DNA from: Streptomyces sp. A1277
Lineage (GTDB): Bacteria; Actinomycetota; Actinomycetes; Streptomycetales; Streptomycetaceae
Direction: 5' to 3'
Length of the DNA stretch: 64,000 nt
Assembly: GCF_004795015.1 (NCBI RefSeq)
Contig: NZ_SSBI01000006.1
Location: forward strand, 1 to 64,000
A program made the translations under genes and the position numbers. Position 1 is the first letter of the stretch. Each line of letters opens with the position of its first letter. Shown piece by piece: positions 25,579 to 36,356 of the stretch. The notes under the pieces are model-generated. The model had not been told where the DNA came from. It searched no databases and saw only the letters and a list, made by a program, of their open reading frames with translations.

Positions 25579-26784
25579 TCAGGAGCGCTTCTCTCCGGAT
25601 CGTCCGTCCCCGTATGCCGCGTCGAGGGCGCCGGGCAGCGCCCCGAGGAACGCGTCCGCCTCCGCGTCCCCGATGGTCAGCGGCGGCATCAGCCGCACGA
25701 CATCGGGTGCGGGTGCGTTCACCAGGAGGCCGGCTCCCTGAGCCGCCTGTTGCACCTGGGGCGCGAGGGGCTCGGTGAGCACGATACCCAGCAGGAGGCC
25801 GGAGCCCCTGACGTGGGAGACCAGCGGGTGGTTCAGCGCCTCCACACCGTTGCGCAGGCGTTCGCCGATCCGCTTCACCCGGTCCAGCGCGCCGTCGGCG
25901 GCGAGGGTGTCCAGGACCGCGAGACCGGCGGCGCAGGCGACGGGGTTGCCGCCGAACGTCGTGCCGTGCTGTCCGGGTGCCAGCAGGTCGGCGGCAGCAC
26001 CGAACGCGACCGTCGCACCGATCGGCAGTCCGCCGCCGAGCCCCTTGGCGAGGGTGACGACATCGGGCTCGACGCCCTGGTGGGCCTGGTGCTCGAACCA
26101 GGTGCCGCACCGGCCGATCCCGGTCTGCACCTCGTCCAGGACCAGGAGGGTGCCGGTGGCCCGGGTGATCTCCCGGGCGGCCTCCAGGTAGCCCCCGGGC
26201 GGGACGACGACGCCGTTCTCACCCTGGACCGGCTCGATGATCACCAGTGCGGTGTCGGTGGTCACGGCGGCCCGCAGCGCGTCCGCGTCGCCGTACGGGA
26301 CGTGCGTGACGTCTCCGGGCAGCGGGGTGAACGCCTCGCGCTTCTTGGGCTGTCCGGTGAGCGCGAGCGCGCCCATCGTCCGGCCGTGGAAGCCGCCGTC
26401 GGTGGCGACCATGTGGGTGCGCCCGGTCAGCCGGCCGATCTTGAACGCGGCCTCGTTGGCCTCGGCGCCCGAGTTGCAGAAGTAGACCTTGCCGGTGCGG
26501 CCGAAGAGCGTCAGGAGCCGTTCGGCGAGCGCGACGGGCGGCTCGGCGATGAACAGGTTGGAGACGTGGCCGAGGGTGGAGATCTGGTGGGTGACCGCCT
26601 CGACGACGGCGGGGTGGGCGTGGCCCAGGGCGTTGACCGCGATGCCGCCGACGAAGTCCAGGTACTCGGTGCCGTCCGCGTCCCAGACGCGGGCGCCCTC
26701 GCCGCGGACCAGGGACAGCTTCGGGGTGCCGTAGTTGTCCATCAGCGCGTGCTGCCACCGCTGCGACAGTTCCGCGTTGGTCAT
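25579..26784 (-). CDS. argD: Acetylornithine aminotransferase
   Basis: ArgD is a class III PLP aminotransferase that converts N-acetylglutamate semialdehyde to N-acetylornithine. [20 protein letters not shown] binds the cofactor phosphate, [17 protein letters not shown] holds the conserved Asp of the PLP pyridine contact, and the PLP Lys lies in [16 protein letters not shown]. The 401 residues match the family. The start overlaps the argB stop by four bases, which implies translational coupling within the operon. Confidence 0.95.
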   Translation of the reverse strand: MTNAELSQRWQHALMDNYGTPKLSLVRGEGARVWDADGTEYLDFVGGIAVNALGHAHPAVVEAVTHQISTLGHVSNLFIAEPPVALAERLLTLFGRTGKVYFCNSGAEANEAAFKIGRLTGRTHMVATDGGFHGRTMGALALTGQPKKREAFTPLPGDVTHVPYGDADALRAAVTTDTALVIIEPVQGENGVVVPPGGYLEAAREITRATGTLLVLDEVQTGIGRCGTWFEHQAHQGVEPDVVTLAKGLGGGLPIGATVAFGAAADLLAPGQHGTTFGGNPVACAAGLAVLDTLAADGALDRVKRIGERLRNGVEALNHPLVSHVRGSGLLLGIVLTEPLAPQVQQAAQGAGLLVNAPAPDVVRLMPPLTIGDAEADAFLGALPGALDAAYGDGRSGEKRS

Positions 26785-27679
26785 GATTCCCCCTGCGCGT
26801 CGGGCACGACCATCGTGCCGATTCCCTCGTCGGTGAAGATCTCCAACAGGATCGAGTGCTGCACCCGGCCGTCGATGACGCGGGCCGTCTCCACCCCGTT
26901 GCGTACGGCGTGCAGGCAGCCCTGCATCTTGGGCACCATGCCGCTGGAGAGTTCCGGCAGGAGCTTCTCCAGCTCGGTGGCGGTGAGCCGGCTGATCACG
27001 TCGTCGCTGTTGGGCCAGTCCTCGTACAGCCCCTCCACGTCCGTGAGGACCATCAGCGTCTCGGCGTCCAGCGCGGCGGCGAGTGCGGCGGCCGCGGTGT
27101 CGGCGTTGACGTTGTAGACGTGGTTGTCGTCGGCGGAGCGGGCGATGGAGGAGATGACCGGGATGCGGCCGTCGTCCAGCAGGGCCTGGATGGCGCCGGT
27201 GTCGATGGCGGTGATCTCGCCGACCCGGCCGATGTCGACGAGCTCGCCGTCGATGGTGGGGCGGTGCTGTACGGCGGTGATGGTGTGGGCGTCCTCGCCG
27301 GTCATGCCGACGGCGAGCGGCCCGTGCTGGTTGAGCAGGCCGACCAGCTCCCGCTGGACCTGCCCGGCGAGCACCATCCGTACGACGTCCATCGCCTCGG
27401 GCGTGGTGACGCGCAGGCCGGCCTTGAACTCGCTGACCAGGCCCTGCTTGTCGAGCTGGGCGCTGATCTGCGGGCCGCCGCCGTGCACGACGACGGGCTT
27501 GAGGCCGGCGTGCCGCAGGAAGACGACGTCCTGGGCGAAGGCCGCCTTCAGCTCCTCGTCGATCATGGCGTTGCCGCCGAACTTGATGACGACGGTCTTG
27601 CCGTTGTGCCGGGTCAGCCAGGGCAGGGCCTCGATGAGGGTCTGCGCCTTCGGGAGTGCGGTGTGCTTCCGCGCGGCGC

Positions 27680-27683
<4 letters not shown>
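26781..27683 (-). CDS. argB: Acetylglutamate kinase
   Basis: ArgB phosphorylates N-acetylglutamate using ATP, usually the arginine-feedback-regulated step where ArgJ recycles acetyl groups. Visible signatures are [33 protein letters not shown], the substrate loop [32 protein letters not shown] and [16 protein letters not shown]. The 300-residue length is that of the arginine-sensitive hexameric class, with an N-terminal helix ([18 protein letters not shown]) typical of feedback-inhibited enzymes. ATG 27683 overlaps the argJ stop by four bases. Confidence 0.95.
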
Positions 27684-29937
<2,254 letters not shown>

Positions 29938-30810
29938 TCAGGGGTGGCCGAGCGCCTCCGGCTGAAGACGTGCCGCCGTCCGGACGAGGTCGGCGACGGC
30001 CCTGGACCGGCTGTGCGACGGCCAGGCGATCACGGTGGTGACCGCCGGCGCGTCCAGCACCGGAACGGCCGCGAGATCACCGGGCAGTTGGGCTCGGCAC
30101 GACTCCGGTGCGACCGCGCAGGCGCGGCCGAGCGAGACGAGCTGCAGCAGCTGCGCGTGGTCGCGGACCTGTGGGCCGGGGCCGGGCGGGTAGCCGCCGT
30201 CGGGATCGGGCCAGCGCGGCAGGGGCAGGCCCGGCAGCGCGGCGATATCGGCCGTGTGCACATGGGCCCGGGCGGTGAGCGGATGCCCGGACGGCAGGAT
30301 CACCACCTGGCCCTCCGTGCCGAGCTCCTCCGTGTCGAACCCGGCCGTCGAGTCGAACGGCCGGTGCAGCAGCGCCACGTCGGCCCGGCCGTCGCGCAGG
30401 AGTCGCCCCTGCTCGGCCGGGCCGCACAGGATGACGTCGACGGGGGCCGCGCCGGGTTCGGCGGCATACGCGTCGAGCAGTTTCGCCAGCAGCTCTCTGG
30501 ACGCACTGGCCTTCGTGACCAGGACCAGGTCGGGGCGGCCGGTCGCGGAAAGGGCGGCGCGGCGGGCGCGGCGTTCGGCGGCGTCGACCGCGGCGAGGGC
30601 CGCCCGGCCCTCGACCAACAGCACCCCGCCGGCCTCGGTGAGCGCAACGGCGCGGCTGGTCCGGTCCAGCAGCGCCGCCCCGAGCCGGCGTTCGAGCTGC
30701 TGGATCGCACGTGACAAGGGCGGCTGGGAGATCCCGAGCCGCTGCGCGGCGCGCCCGAAGTGCAACTCTTCAGCGACAGCGACGAAATAGCGCAGTTCCC
30801 GGGTCTCCAT
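29938..30810 (-). CDS. LysR-type transcriptional regulator
   Basis: Residues 1-60 form the LysR HTH: METRELRYFVAVAEELHFGR, AAQRLGISQPPLSRAIQQLE and LLDRTSRAVALTEAG. The rest is the periplasmic-binding-like effector domain (LVLVTKASASRELLAKLL; GRADVALLHRPFDSTAG; SLGRACAVAPESCRAQL). ATG 30810 gives the canonical METRELRYF start; a GTG three codons earlier is possible. It is divergent from an SDR gene, and the gap has a LysR-type site. The usual reading is that it activates the SDR gene in response to an unknown small molecule and represses itself. Confidence 0.9.
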   Translation of the reverse strand: METRELRYFVAVAEELHFGRAAQRLGISQPPLSRAIQQLERRLGAALLDRTSRAVALTEAGGVLLVEGRAALAAVDAAERRARRAALSATGRPDLVLVTKASASRELLAKLLDAYAAEPGAAPVDVILCGPAEQGRLLRDGRADVALLHRPFDSTAGFDTEELGTEGQVVILPSGHPLTARAHVHTADIAALPGLPLPRWPDPDGGYPPGPGPQVRDHAQLLQLVSLGRACAVAPESCRAQLPGDLAAVPVLDAPAVTTVIAWPSHSRSRAVADLVRTAARLQPEALGHP

Positions 30811-30832
30811 AAGCGCCACGGTACCCGGATCA

Positions 30833-30847
30833 ATACCCTGCCGGTAT
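30833..30847. promoter_or_regulatory. LysR-type T-N11-A box between the divergent pair
   Basis: ATACC-CTGCC-GGTAT is a perfect inverted repeat of the T-N11-A type, 23 bases upstream of the lysR start and about 50 bases upstream of the SDR gene. Confidence 0.65.
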
Positions 30848-30896
30848 CGATTGCCACCCTATTGGTCTTGGACCCCCATCGGGCTCCGAGGGCAGC

Positions 30897-31637
30897 ATGG
30901 TCCTCATGAGCGAACGAACGATTGCGCTGGTCACCGGCGCGAACAAGGGAATCGGCTACGAGATCGCCGCGGGCCTGGGTGCCCTCGGCTGGAGCGTCGG
31001 CGTCGGCGCCCGCGACGATGAGCGCCGCGGGGCCGCGGTGGAGAAACTGCGCGCGGCCGGCGTCGACGCGTTCGGCGTGCCACTGGACGTGACCGACGAT
31101 GCGAGTGCGGCCGCCGCCGCACGGCTGATCGAGGAGCAGGCCGGGCGCCTCGACGTGCTCGTCAACAACGCGGGCATCACCGGCGGCATGCCGCAGGAGC
31201 CCACCCGGGTCGATCCCGACGTCATCCGGACGGTCGTGGAGACCAACGTGATCGGCGTCATCCGCGTGACCAACGCGATGCTGCCGCTGCTGCGCCGCTC
31301 CGCCTCACCCCGGATCGTGAACATGTCCAGCAGTGTCGGCTCCCTCACCCGGCAGTCGGGAACCGGGACTGAGCAGACGACGGGTCCGGTGGCCGTGGCG
31401 TACGCGCCGTCAAAGACGTTCCTGAACGCCGTCACCCTCCAGTACGCCAGGGAGCTGAGCGGTACGAACATCCTGATCAACGCCGGCTGCCCCGGCTACG
31501 TCGCGACCGACCTCAACGGCTTCCGCGGCGTGCGCACCCCCGAACAGGGTGCGGCGATCGCCATCACACTCGCGACCCTGCCCGACGACGGCCCGACCGG
31601 CCAGTTCTTCGAGGACGCGGGCGTAGTGCCCTGGTAA
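30897..31637 (+). CDS. Short-chain dehydrogenase/reductase, LysR-linked
   Basis: A 246-residue classical-type SDR. The cofactor motif TGANKGIG is intact, DVLVNNAGITGG is the NNAG motif, the catalytic Ser is in IVNMSSSVGSL, and Tyr and Lys lie in AVAYAPSKTFLNAVTLQYA. NKGIGYEIA plus the late GCPGYVATDLNGFRG resemble carbonyl-reductase-like SDRs. The substrate is unknown. Starts at 30897 (MVLMSERTI) or 30906 (MSERTI) are both possible; a GAGGG lies 4 or 13 bases upstream respectively. Expression is probably controlled by the divergent LysR regulator. Confidence 0.88.
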   Translation: MVLMSERTIALVTGANKGIGYEIAAGLGALGWSVGVGARDDERRGAAVEKLRAAGVDAFGVPLDVTDDASAAAAARLIEEQAGRLDVLVNNAGITGGMPQEPTRVDPDVIRTVVETNVIGVIRVTNAMLPLLRRSASPRIVNMSSSVGSLTRQSGTGTEQTTGPVAVAYAPSKTFLNAVTLQYARELSGTNILINAGCPGYVATDLNGFRGVRTPEQGAAIAITLATLPDDGPTGQFFEDAGVVPW

Positions 31638-31751
31638 GGGGCACGGTCGGCGTCGGCCGGCGGAGGGGGCGGCTTCGCCCGGGCGTGCTCTGCGCACCGC
31701 GCGGGCGTCGCCGGCCGTCCTCGCATGCGCATACTGCCGTGCTCGGTCACC

Positions 31752-32564
31752 TCAGGCACCGTCGCAACGGTTGAGCAGGGCCCGGGCCTCGGTGGTGCGG
31801 CGATGGGTCGGGCCGAAGGAGGCCAGGCAGGCATCGTGAGCGCTCACGGCCCGGACCCGGGCCTCGGCATCACGGCCCAGCCCCAGGAGGGCGGTGGCCG
31901 CGACAAGCTCCACGGCGCCGGCCTCCTGGCCGCGCTGCTCCGGGGGCAGACCGTGTTGCAGCGCGTCGGCGCCCGCCGCCTCGGCGAGAGCCTCCTCGTA
32001 GCGGGCCTGTCCGTTGAGGCTGCGGGCCAGGCCGAGCCGCAGCACCAGGCAGAGCCGGTCCGGTTCGCCGAGCGGGGCCAGCGCTTCGCGGGCAAGCGCC
32101 TCGGCCTCCGCGTGGCGCCCTTGCGCATTGAGGGCGAAGACCCGTCCGTTGCTCGCGGCCGCCGCCACGAGCCGCATCTCGGGACCCGTGCCGCAGGCCG
32201 CGGCCCGGACAACGGCCTCGCACTCCGCCTCGCACTCCGCGTGCCGACCGAGCGCGGCCAGCTGCTGGGCGCGGTCGGAACGCAACTTCAGCGTCGGCCA
32301 GTGATCGGCCCCGAAGGTCCTGCCGAAGACCGGCAGGGCCGCGTCGTACGCGGCGAGAGCCTCGGCATGGCGGCCCTGGGCGCCGATCGAGAGCGCGGCG
32401 ATGTTCAGCGCCAGCGTTAGGTCCGCGTCGTCATGCGGCCGCGACCGGGCCGCGGCGCCCGCCTCGGCCTCCGCCTCGGCGTAACGCCCGTCCTGATACA
32501 GAGCCCTGGCCCGGGACACGGGGGACGGCTTCGTACGTCTGGCACGCGACCGGAAGAATTTCAT
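31752..32564 (-). CDS. Tetratricopeptide-repeat protein
   Basis: After a basic N-terminus (MKFFRSRARRTKPSP) the 270-residue protein is a run of TPR-like helix pairs from about residue 17 to the end: ALYQDGRYAEAEAEAGAAAR, SIGAQGRHAEALAAYDAALP, AALGRHAECEAECEAVV, ALNAQGRHAEAEALAREALA, LNGQARYEEALAEAAGA and TALLGLGRDAEARVRAVSA. That is about six repeats. It has no catalytic or DNA-binding domain, and no signal peptide is convincing. It is likely a protein-interaction scaffold; the partner is unknown. It lies alone, between the SDR gene and the VOC gene. Confidence 0.8.
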   Translation of the reverse strand: MKFFRSRARRTKPSPVSRARALYQDGRYAEAEAEAGAAARSRPHDDADLTLALNIAALSIGAQGRHAEALAAYDAALPVFGRTFGADHWPTLKLRSDRAQQLAALGRHAECEAECEAVVRAAACGTGPEMRLVAAAASNGRVFALNAQGRHAEAEALAREALAPLGEPDRLCLVLRLGLARSLNGQARYEEALAEAAGADALQHGLPPEQRGQEAGAVELVAATALLGLGRDAEARVRAVSAHDACLASFGPTHRRTTEARALLNRCDGA

Positions 32565-32718
32565 GCCGGGAGCATAGGAAGCCGGGACGGGCCTGTTCGG
32601 CGAGGGGTCGGGCAGCGGATCGGCGGCGGGCCCGTCGGCCGACGGGAGCTCCGCGTGCCGCCGGCCGCCGGCGCACTTTCGGACACGCGTGCGAGAACTC
32701 TCCCCCTAGGGTGGCCCC

Positions 32719-33153
32719 ATGGCTACGATCAGGCAGGTCCAGGTGACTTTCGACTGCGCGGACCCGGAGCGTGTCGCGCGTTTCTGGTGCGAGGTGCTGG
32801 GGTACGTCGCACCGCCGCCCCCGGAGGGGTTCGCCTCGTGGGACGACTACAACGACTCGCTGCCGCCCGAGCGCCGCAACGCCGGCTTCGCGTGCTCCGA
32901 CCCCACCGGGGCGGGTCCGCGGATGTACTTCCAGCGCGTCCCCGAGGGCAAGGTCGTCAAGAACCGGGTCCACCTCGATGTGCGGGTGGGCACGGGGCTC
33001 GTCGGCGAGGAGCGGGTCGCCGCGCTGGAGGCGGAATGCGCGCGGCTGCTCCCGCTGGGCGCGACGCGGGTCCGGCTGCTGGTCGCCGACGAGGAGAACG
33101 AGTCGTGCCTGGTGATGCAGGACGTCGAGGGCAACGAGTTCTGCCTCGACTGA
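32719..33153 (+). CDS. VOC-superfamily (glyoxalase-like) protein
   Basis: A 144-residue protein with the two beta-alpha-beta-beta-beta modules of the vicinal oxygen chelate fold. It starts IRQVQVTFDCADPERVARFWCEVLGY and has VHLDVRVGTGLVGEERVAALEAEC, VRLLVADEENESCLVMQDVEGNEFCLD. His in VHLDV and Glu near the end are candidate metal ligands. This glyoxalase-like subgroup is common in streptomycetes without a known substrate. A relation to antibiotic resistance or to a lyase cannot be shown. ATG 32719 begins right at the domain. Confidence 0.82.
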   Translation: MATIRQVQVTFDCADPERVARFWCEVLGYVAPPPPEGFASWDDYNDSLPPERRNAGFACSDPTGAGPRMYFQRVPEGKVVKNRVHLDVRVGTGLVGEERVAALEAECARLLPLGATRVRLLVADEENESCLVMQDVEGNEFCLD

Positions 33154-33159
33154 CGGCTG

Positions 33160-34002
33160 ATGCCCGTTCCTCGCTCGCCCCGCCTCGGGCAGGATCGGCA
33201 CCATGACCACGCCCCCGTCCCCGCCGCCCTCTACCCCGACGTCGCGGCGCACGGCAGCCTCGCCGCCACGCTCCGGGCCGTGGCGGCGGGCCGCCTCGAT
33301 GCCGTCCCCGTCACGTCCTCCGGCTCCGAGCCGCTGCTCCACGCGGCGGCCGGCACGACGCTGCCGCACCGCGAGCCGCTGGGGATCAGCGCCTGGCGGT
33401 TCGAACGGAAGTGGCGTATCAGCGGAACGGACGCCTTCCAGTCCCTGCCCCTGGTCGGCGGCGAGACGGACGACCTGGCACAGGTCGCGAGGGCGGCGCG
33501 GGCCTGGCACGACGGGGCGTCCCTGGCGGACATCCGCGAGGCGGCCCCCTTCGCGCACCCCACCGGCCGGTTCGAGGTGCCCGGCCTCGACCCCGTACGC
33601 CTGACGGAGTCGGAGTGGCAGGGCAAGCGCCGGGAGGCGGCCGAGCTGGAGTACGTGTGGGCCCCGGCGTACCGGTCCCTGATCGAGACGGCGTACGCCG
33701 AGCCGGCGCTCCGCGCGCTCTACCCGTTCACCAGCCATTGGGCGCTGCGCTTCTCCGCCACGACCCGCCCCGCCCTGAAGGCGGTCGGCCCGTGCCTGGT
33801 CGCGGGCGGCGACGGTGTGTTCCGGGTGGGGCGCGGGCCCCTCACCAGCGATCTCGGCGAATTCACCAGTGCCGAGGAGGCGGTGGCCGTGGCCGTCGCC
33901 CAACTGCCGCCGGGCCTGGGGCCGGTGGCGCTCGGCGGGACGCCCCGGGCGCCGGAAGCGCCGGCTCCGGGGTTCGGCGAGCCGGAGCAGTGGCCGGGCT
34001 GA
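33160..34002 (+). CDS. DUF6193-like protein; N-terminus uncertain, possible frameshift
   Basis: From AALYPDVAAHGSLAATLRAVA onwards the protein looks like the DUF6193 family, which is named for natural-product loci but has no proven activity. Further blocks are LTESEWQGKRREAAELEYVW, LYPFTSHWALRFSATTRP and SAEEAVAVAVAQLPPGLGPV. The first 28 residues (MPVPRSPRLGQDRHHDH...) do not look like a protein N-terminus, and ATG 33160 has no ribosome binding site. The natural start would be ATG 33203 (MTT...), which is one phase off the main frame. One missing base near 33210 would join MTT to APVPAALYP. So either the sequence has an error or the gene is freshly frameshifted. Confidence 0.6.
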   Translation: MPVPRSPRLGQDRHHDHAPVPAALYPDVAAHGSLAATLRAVAAGRLDAVPVTSSGSEPLLHAAAGTTLPHREPLGISAWRFERKWRISGTDAFQSLPLVGGETDDLAQVARAARAWHDGASLADIREAAPFAHPTGRFEVPGLDPVRLTESEWQGKRREAAELEYVWAPAYRSLIETAYAEPALRALYPFTSHWALRFSATTRPALKAVGPCLVAGGDGVFRVGRGPLTSDLGEFTSAEEAVAVAVAQLPPGLGPVALGGTPRAPEAPAPGFGEPEQWPG

Positions 34003-34055
34003 GGAAGGGTACCGGAGCGTCCACCGGCGGCGTCCACCCGGCCGCGTACCCTCAC

Positions 34056-34126
34056 GCCCATGTCAGCGTCTGCCCCCGGTCCCCGCCTGCCGCCCATGTC
34101 AGCGTCTGCCCCCGGTCCCCGTCTGC
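34056..34126. repeat. 36-bp tandem duplication covering the start codon of the GlxA-type gene
   Basis: CGCCCATGTCAGCGTCTGCC and the next bases recur exactly 36 bases later, so two identical in-frame starts exist 12 codons apart. Confidence 0.8.
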
Positions 34127-35064
34127 TTCGCGTCGCCGTCCTCGTGCTCGCCGGTGCGAAGCCGCTCGACGTCGGGATTCCGGCCCAGGTGTTCACGACC
34201 CGGGCGAGCATGCCGTACGAGGTGCGGGTGTGCGGGGCGGCGCCCGGGCTCGTCGCCGGGGGTGACGGGCTGGCGTACCACGTCACGCACGGGCTCGACG
34301 CGCTCGGCTGGGCGGACATCGTGTTCGTGCCCGGGTACCGGCTGCCCGACCGGGACGACCCGCCCCGGGCGGTGATCGACGCGCTGGTGACCGCCCATGC
34401 GCGGGGAGCCCGGCTGGCCGCCATCTCGACCGGGGCGTTCGCGCTGGCCGCGACCGGGCTGCTCGACGGCCGGCGGGCCACGACGCACTGGCACTACACG
34501 CGGGCGCTCGCCGCGAAGTACCCGCTGGTCCGGGTCGACGAGAACGTGCTGTTCGTCGACGAGGGCAGCGTGCTCACCTCGGCCGGCGCCGCCTCCGGGA
34601 TCGACCTGTGCCTGCACGTGCTGCGCGGCGACCTCGGAGTGGCGGCCTCCAACTACGCGGCCCGGCGGCTGGTCGCGGCCCCCTACCGCAGTGGCGGCCA
34701 GGCGCAGTACGTGCCGCGCAGCGTGCCCGAGCCGCTGGGTGAGCGGTTCGCCGCCACCCGCGAGTGGGCGCTGCACCGGCTCGGCGAGCCGTTGACCCTC
34801 GACGCGCTCGCCCGGCACGCGGCGGTGTCGCCCCGGACCTTCTCGCGGCGCTTCGCCGAGGACACCGGCTACACGCCGATGCAGTGGGTCATGCGCGCCC
34901 GCGTCGACCTGGCCCGCGAGCTGCTCGAACGCTCCGAGCGGGGCGTCGAGCAGATCGCCGCCGACGTCGGCCTCGGCACCGGCGCCAATCTGCGCCTGCA
35001 CTTCCAGCGCATCCTCGGCACCACGCCGAGCGAGTACCGGCGCACCTTCGCCCGGGGCGAATAA
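34060..35064 (+). CDS. GlxA-type transcriptional regulator (DJ-1/PfpI plus AraC HTH)
   Basis: A 334-residue regulator with two parts. Residues about 25-195 are a DJ-1/PfpI-like domain (VAVLVLAGAKPLDVGIPAQVF, VFVPGYRLPDR, AAISTGAFALAATGLLDGRRATTHW); the reactive Cys usual in DJ-1 enzymes is replaced by Thr (ISTGAF), as in many AraC-type regulators. Residues about 235-330 are the AraC/XylS double HTH (LDALARHAAVSPRTFSRRFAEDTG; IAADVGLGTGANLRLHFQRI). A 36-base direct repeat duplicates the start: ATG 34060 and ATG 34096 both begin MSASAPGPRL. The next gene, GAPDH, starts 119 bases downstream and may be a target. Confidence 0.88.
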   Translation: MSASAPGPRLPPMSASAPGPRLLRVAVLVLAGAKPLDVGIPAQVFTTRASMPYEVRVCGAAPGLVAGGDGLAYHVTHGLDALGWADIVFVPGYRLPDRDDPPRAVIDALVTAHARGARLAAISTGAFALAATGLLDGRRATTHWHYTRALAAKYPLVRVDENVLFVDEGSVLTSAGAASGIDLCLHVLRGDLGVAASNYAARRLVAAPYRSGGQAQYVPRSVPEPLGERFAATREWALHRLGEPLTLDALARHAAVSPRTFSRRFAEDTGYTPMQWVMRARVDLARELLERSERGVEQIAADVGLGTGANLRLHFQRILGTTPSEYRRTFARGE

Positions 35065-35183
35065 GGGGACGTACAGCTCTTCGGTGCGCCTGGCGAGATC
35101 CTTACGGACCGTGGCGATCACGCCGCTGTCTCGGGTGGCCGCGCGGCGCGATGGTGGTGGGGAAGAGAGAAGGGACATCCCAC

Positions 35184-36182
35184 ATGACTCGCATCGCCAT
35201 CAACGGATTCGGCCGCATCGGGCGCAACGTGCTGCGCGCGCTCCTCGAACGCGACAGCGGCCTCGACGTGGTCGCCGTCAACGACCTCACGGAGCCCGCC
35301 ACCCTCGCCCGGCTGCTCGCGTTCGACACGACGGCCGGCCGGCTGGGCCGCCCCGTCACCGTGGACGGCGACACCCTCGTGGTGGACGGCCGCCGCATCA
35401 AGGTGCTCGCCGAGCGGGAGCCGGCGCGGCTGCCCTGGGCGGAGCTCGGCGTCGAGATCGCCGTGGAGGCGACCGGCCGCTTCACCTCCGCGAAGGCCGC
35501 CCGCGCCCACCTCGACGCCGGTGCGCGGCGGGTGCTCGTCGCCGCGCCGTCGGACGGGGCCGACGTGACGCTCGCGTACGGGGTCAACAGCGACGCGTAC
35601 GACCCCGAGCTGCACACGATCGTGTCGAACGCCTCCTGCACCACCAACGCGCTCGCCCCGCTGGCCTCGGTGCTGGACGACCTCGCGGGCATCGAGCACG
35701 GCTTCATGACGACCGTGCACGCCTACACGCAGGAGCAGAACCTCCAGGACGGTCCGCACCGCGACGCCCGCCGCGCCCGTGCCGCCGGGGTCAACATCGT
35801 GCCGACCACGACCGGCGCCGCCAAGGCGATCGGGCTCGTGCTGCCCGGCCTGGACGGCAAGCTGTCGGGCGACTCGATCCGCGTGCCGGTCCCGGTCGGT
35901 TCGATCGTCGAGCTGAACACGACGGTGGCGCGGGAGGTGACCCGTGACCAGGTGCTGGAGGCGTACCGGGCCGCGGCGCAGGGCCCGCTGGCGGGCGTAC
36001 TCGAATACTCGGAGGACCCGCTCGTGTCGGCCGACATCACCGGCAACCCGGCCTCCTCGATCTTCGACTCGGCGCTCACCCGGGTCGACGGCAGCCACAT
36101 CAAGGTGTCCGCCTGGTACGACAACGAGTGGGGCTTCTCGAACCGGGTGATCGACACGCTCACCCTGCTGGCCGGCAGCTGA
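35184..36182 (+). CDS. gap: Type I glyceraldehyde-3-phosphate dehydrogenase
   Basis: GAPDH oxidises and phosphorylates glyceraldehyde-3-phosphate in glycolysis using NAD. MTRIAINGFGRIGRNVLRAL is the Rossmann start, D34 in VNDLTEP favours NAD, C152 in SNASCTTNALAPL is the nucleophile and H179 lies in MTTVHAYTQEQNLQD. The C-terminal SAWYDNEWGFSNRV is intact. At 332 residues the length is normal. It stands alone, with no pgk or tpi next to it, so it is probably a second, non-operonic gap copy of the kind often found in streptomycetes; that remains to be compared with the rest of the genome. ATG 35184 has AAGGGA upstream. Confidence 0.94.
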   Translation: MTRIAINGFGRIGRNVLRALLERDSGLDVVAVNDLTEPATLARLLAFDTTAGRLGRPVTVDGDTLVVDGRRIKVLAEREPARLPWAELGVEIAVEATGRFTSAKAARAHLDAGARRVLVAAPSDGADVTLAYGVNSDAYDPELHTIVSNASCTTNALAPLASVLDDLAGIEHGFMTTVHAYTQEQNLQDGPHRDARRARAAGVNIVPTTTGAAKAIGLVLPGLDGKLSGDSIRVPVPVGSIVELNTTVAREVTRDQVLEAYRAAAQGPLAGVLEYSEDPLVSADITGNPASSIFDSALTRVDGSHIKVSAWYDNEWGFSNRVIDTLTLLAGS

Positions 36183-36356
36183 GCAGGTGCGGGGGCGGCC
36201 ACGGACCGCCCCCGCACCCGGCCCCGACTCCTTTTCCCGCGCGCCGAGTTCACGTCCCGTTCGCCGGGCAACCTTCTCCGGTTCGCGGCTGTCTCCCATG
36301 TGAGCCCTCACACCTCGTACGCCATTGGCTCCGCGTACGCGACCAAGGAGAGTTCT

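Noticed and set aside
31638-31751. Short GC-rich gap after the SDR gene as a possible attachment site
   Set aside because: No tRNA end, direct repeat or integrase is nearby; only weak hairpins.
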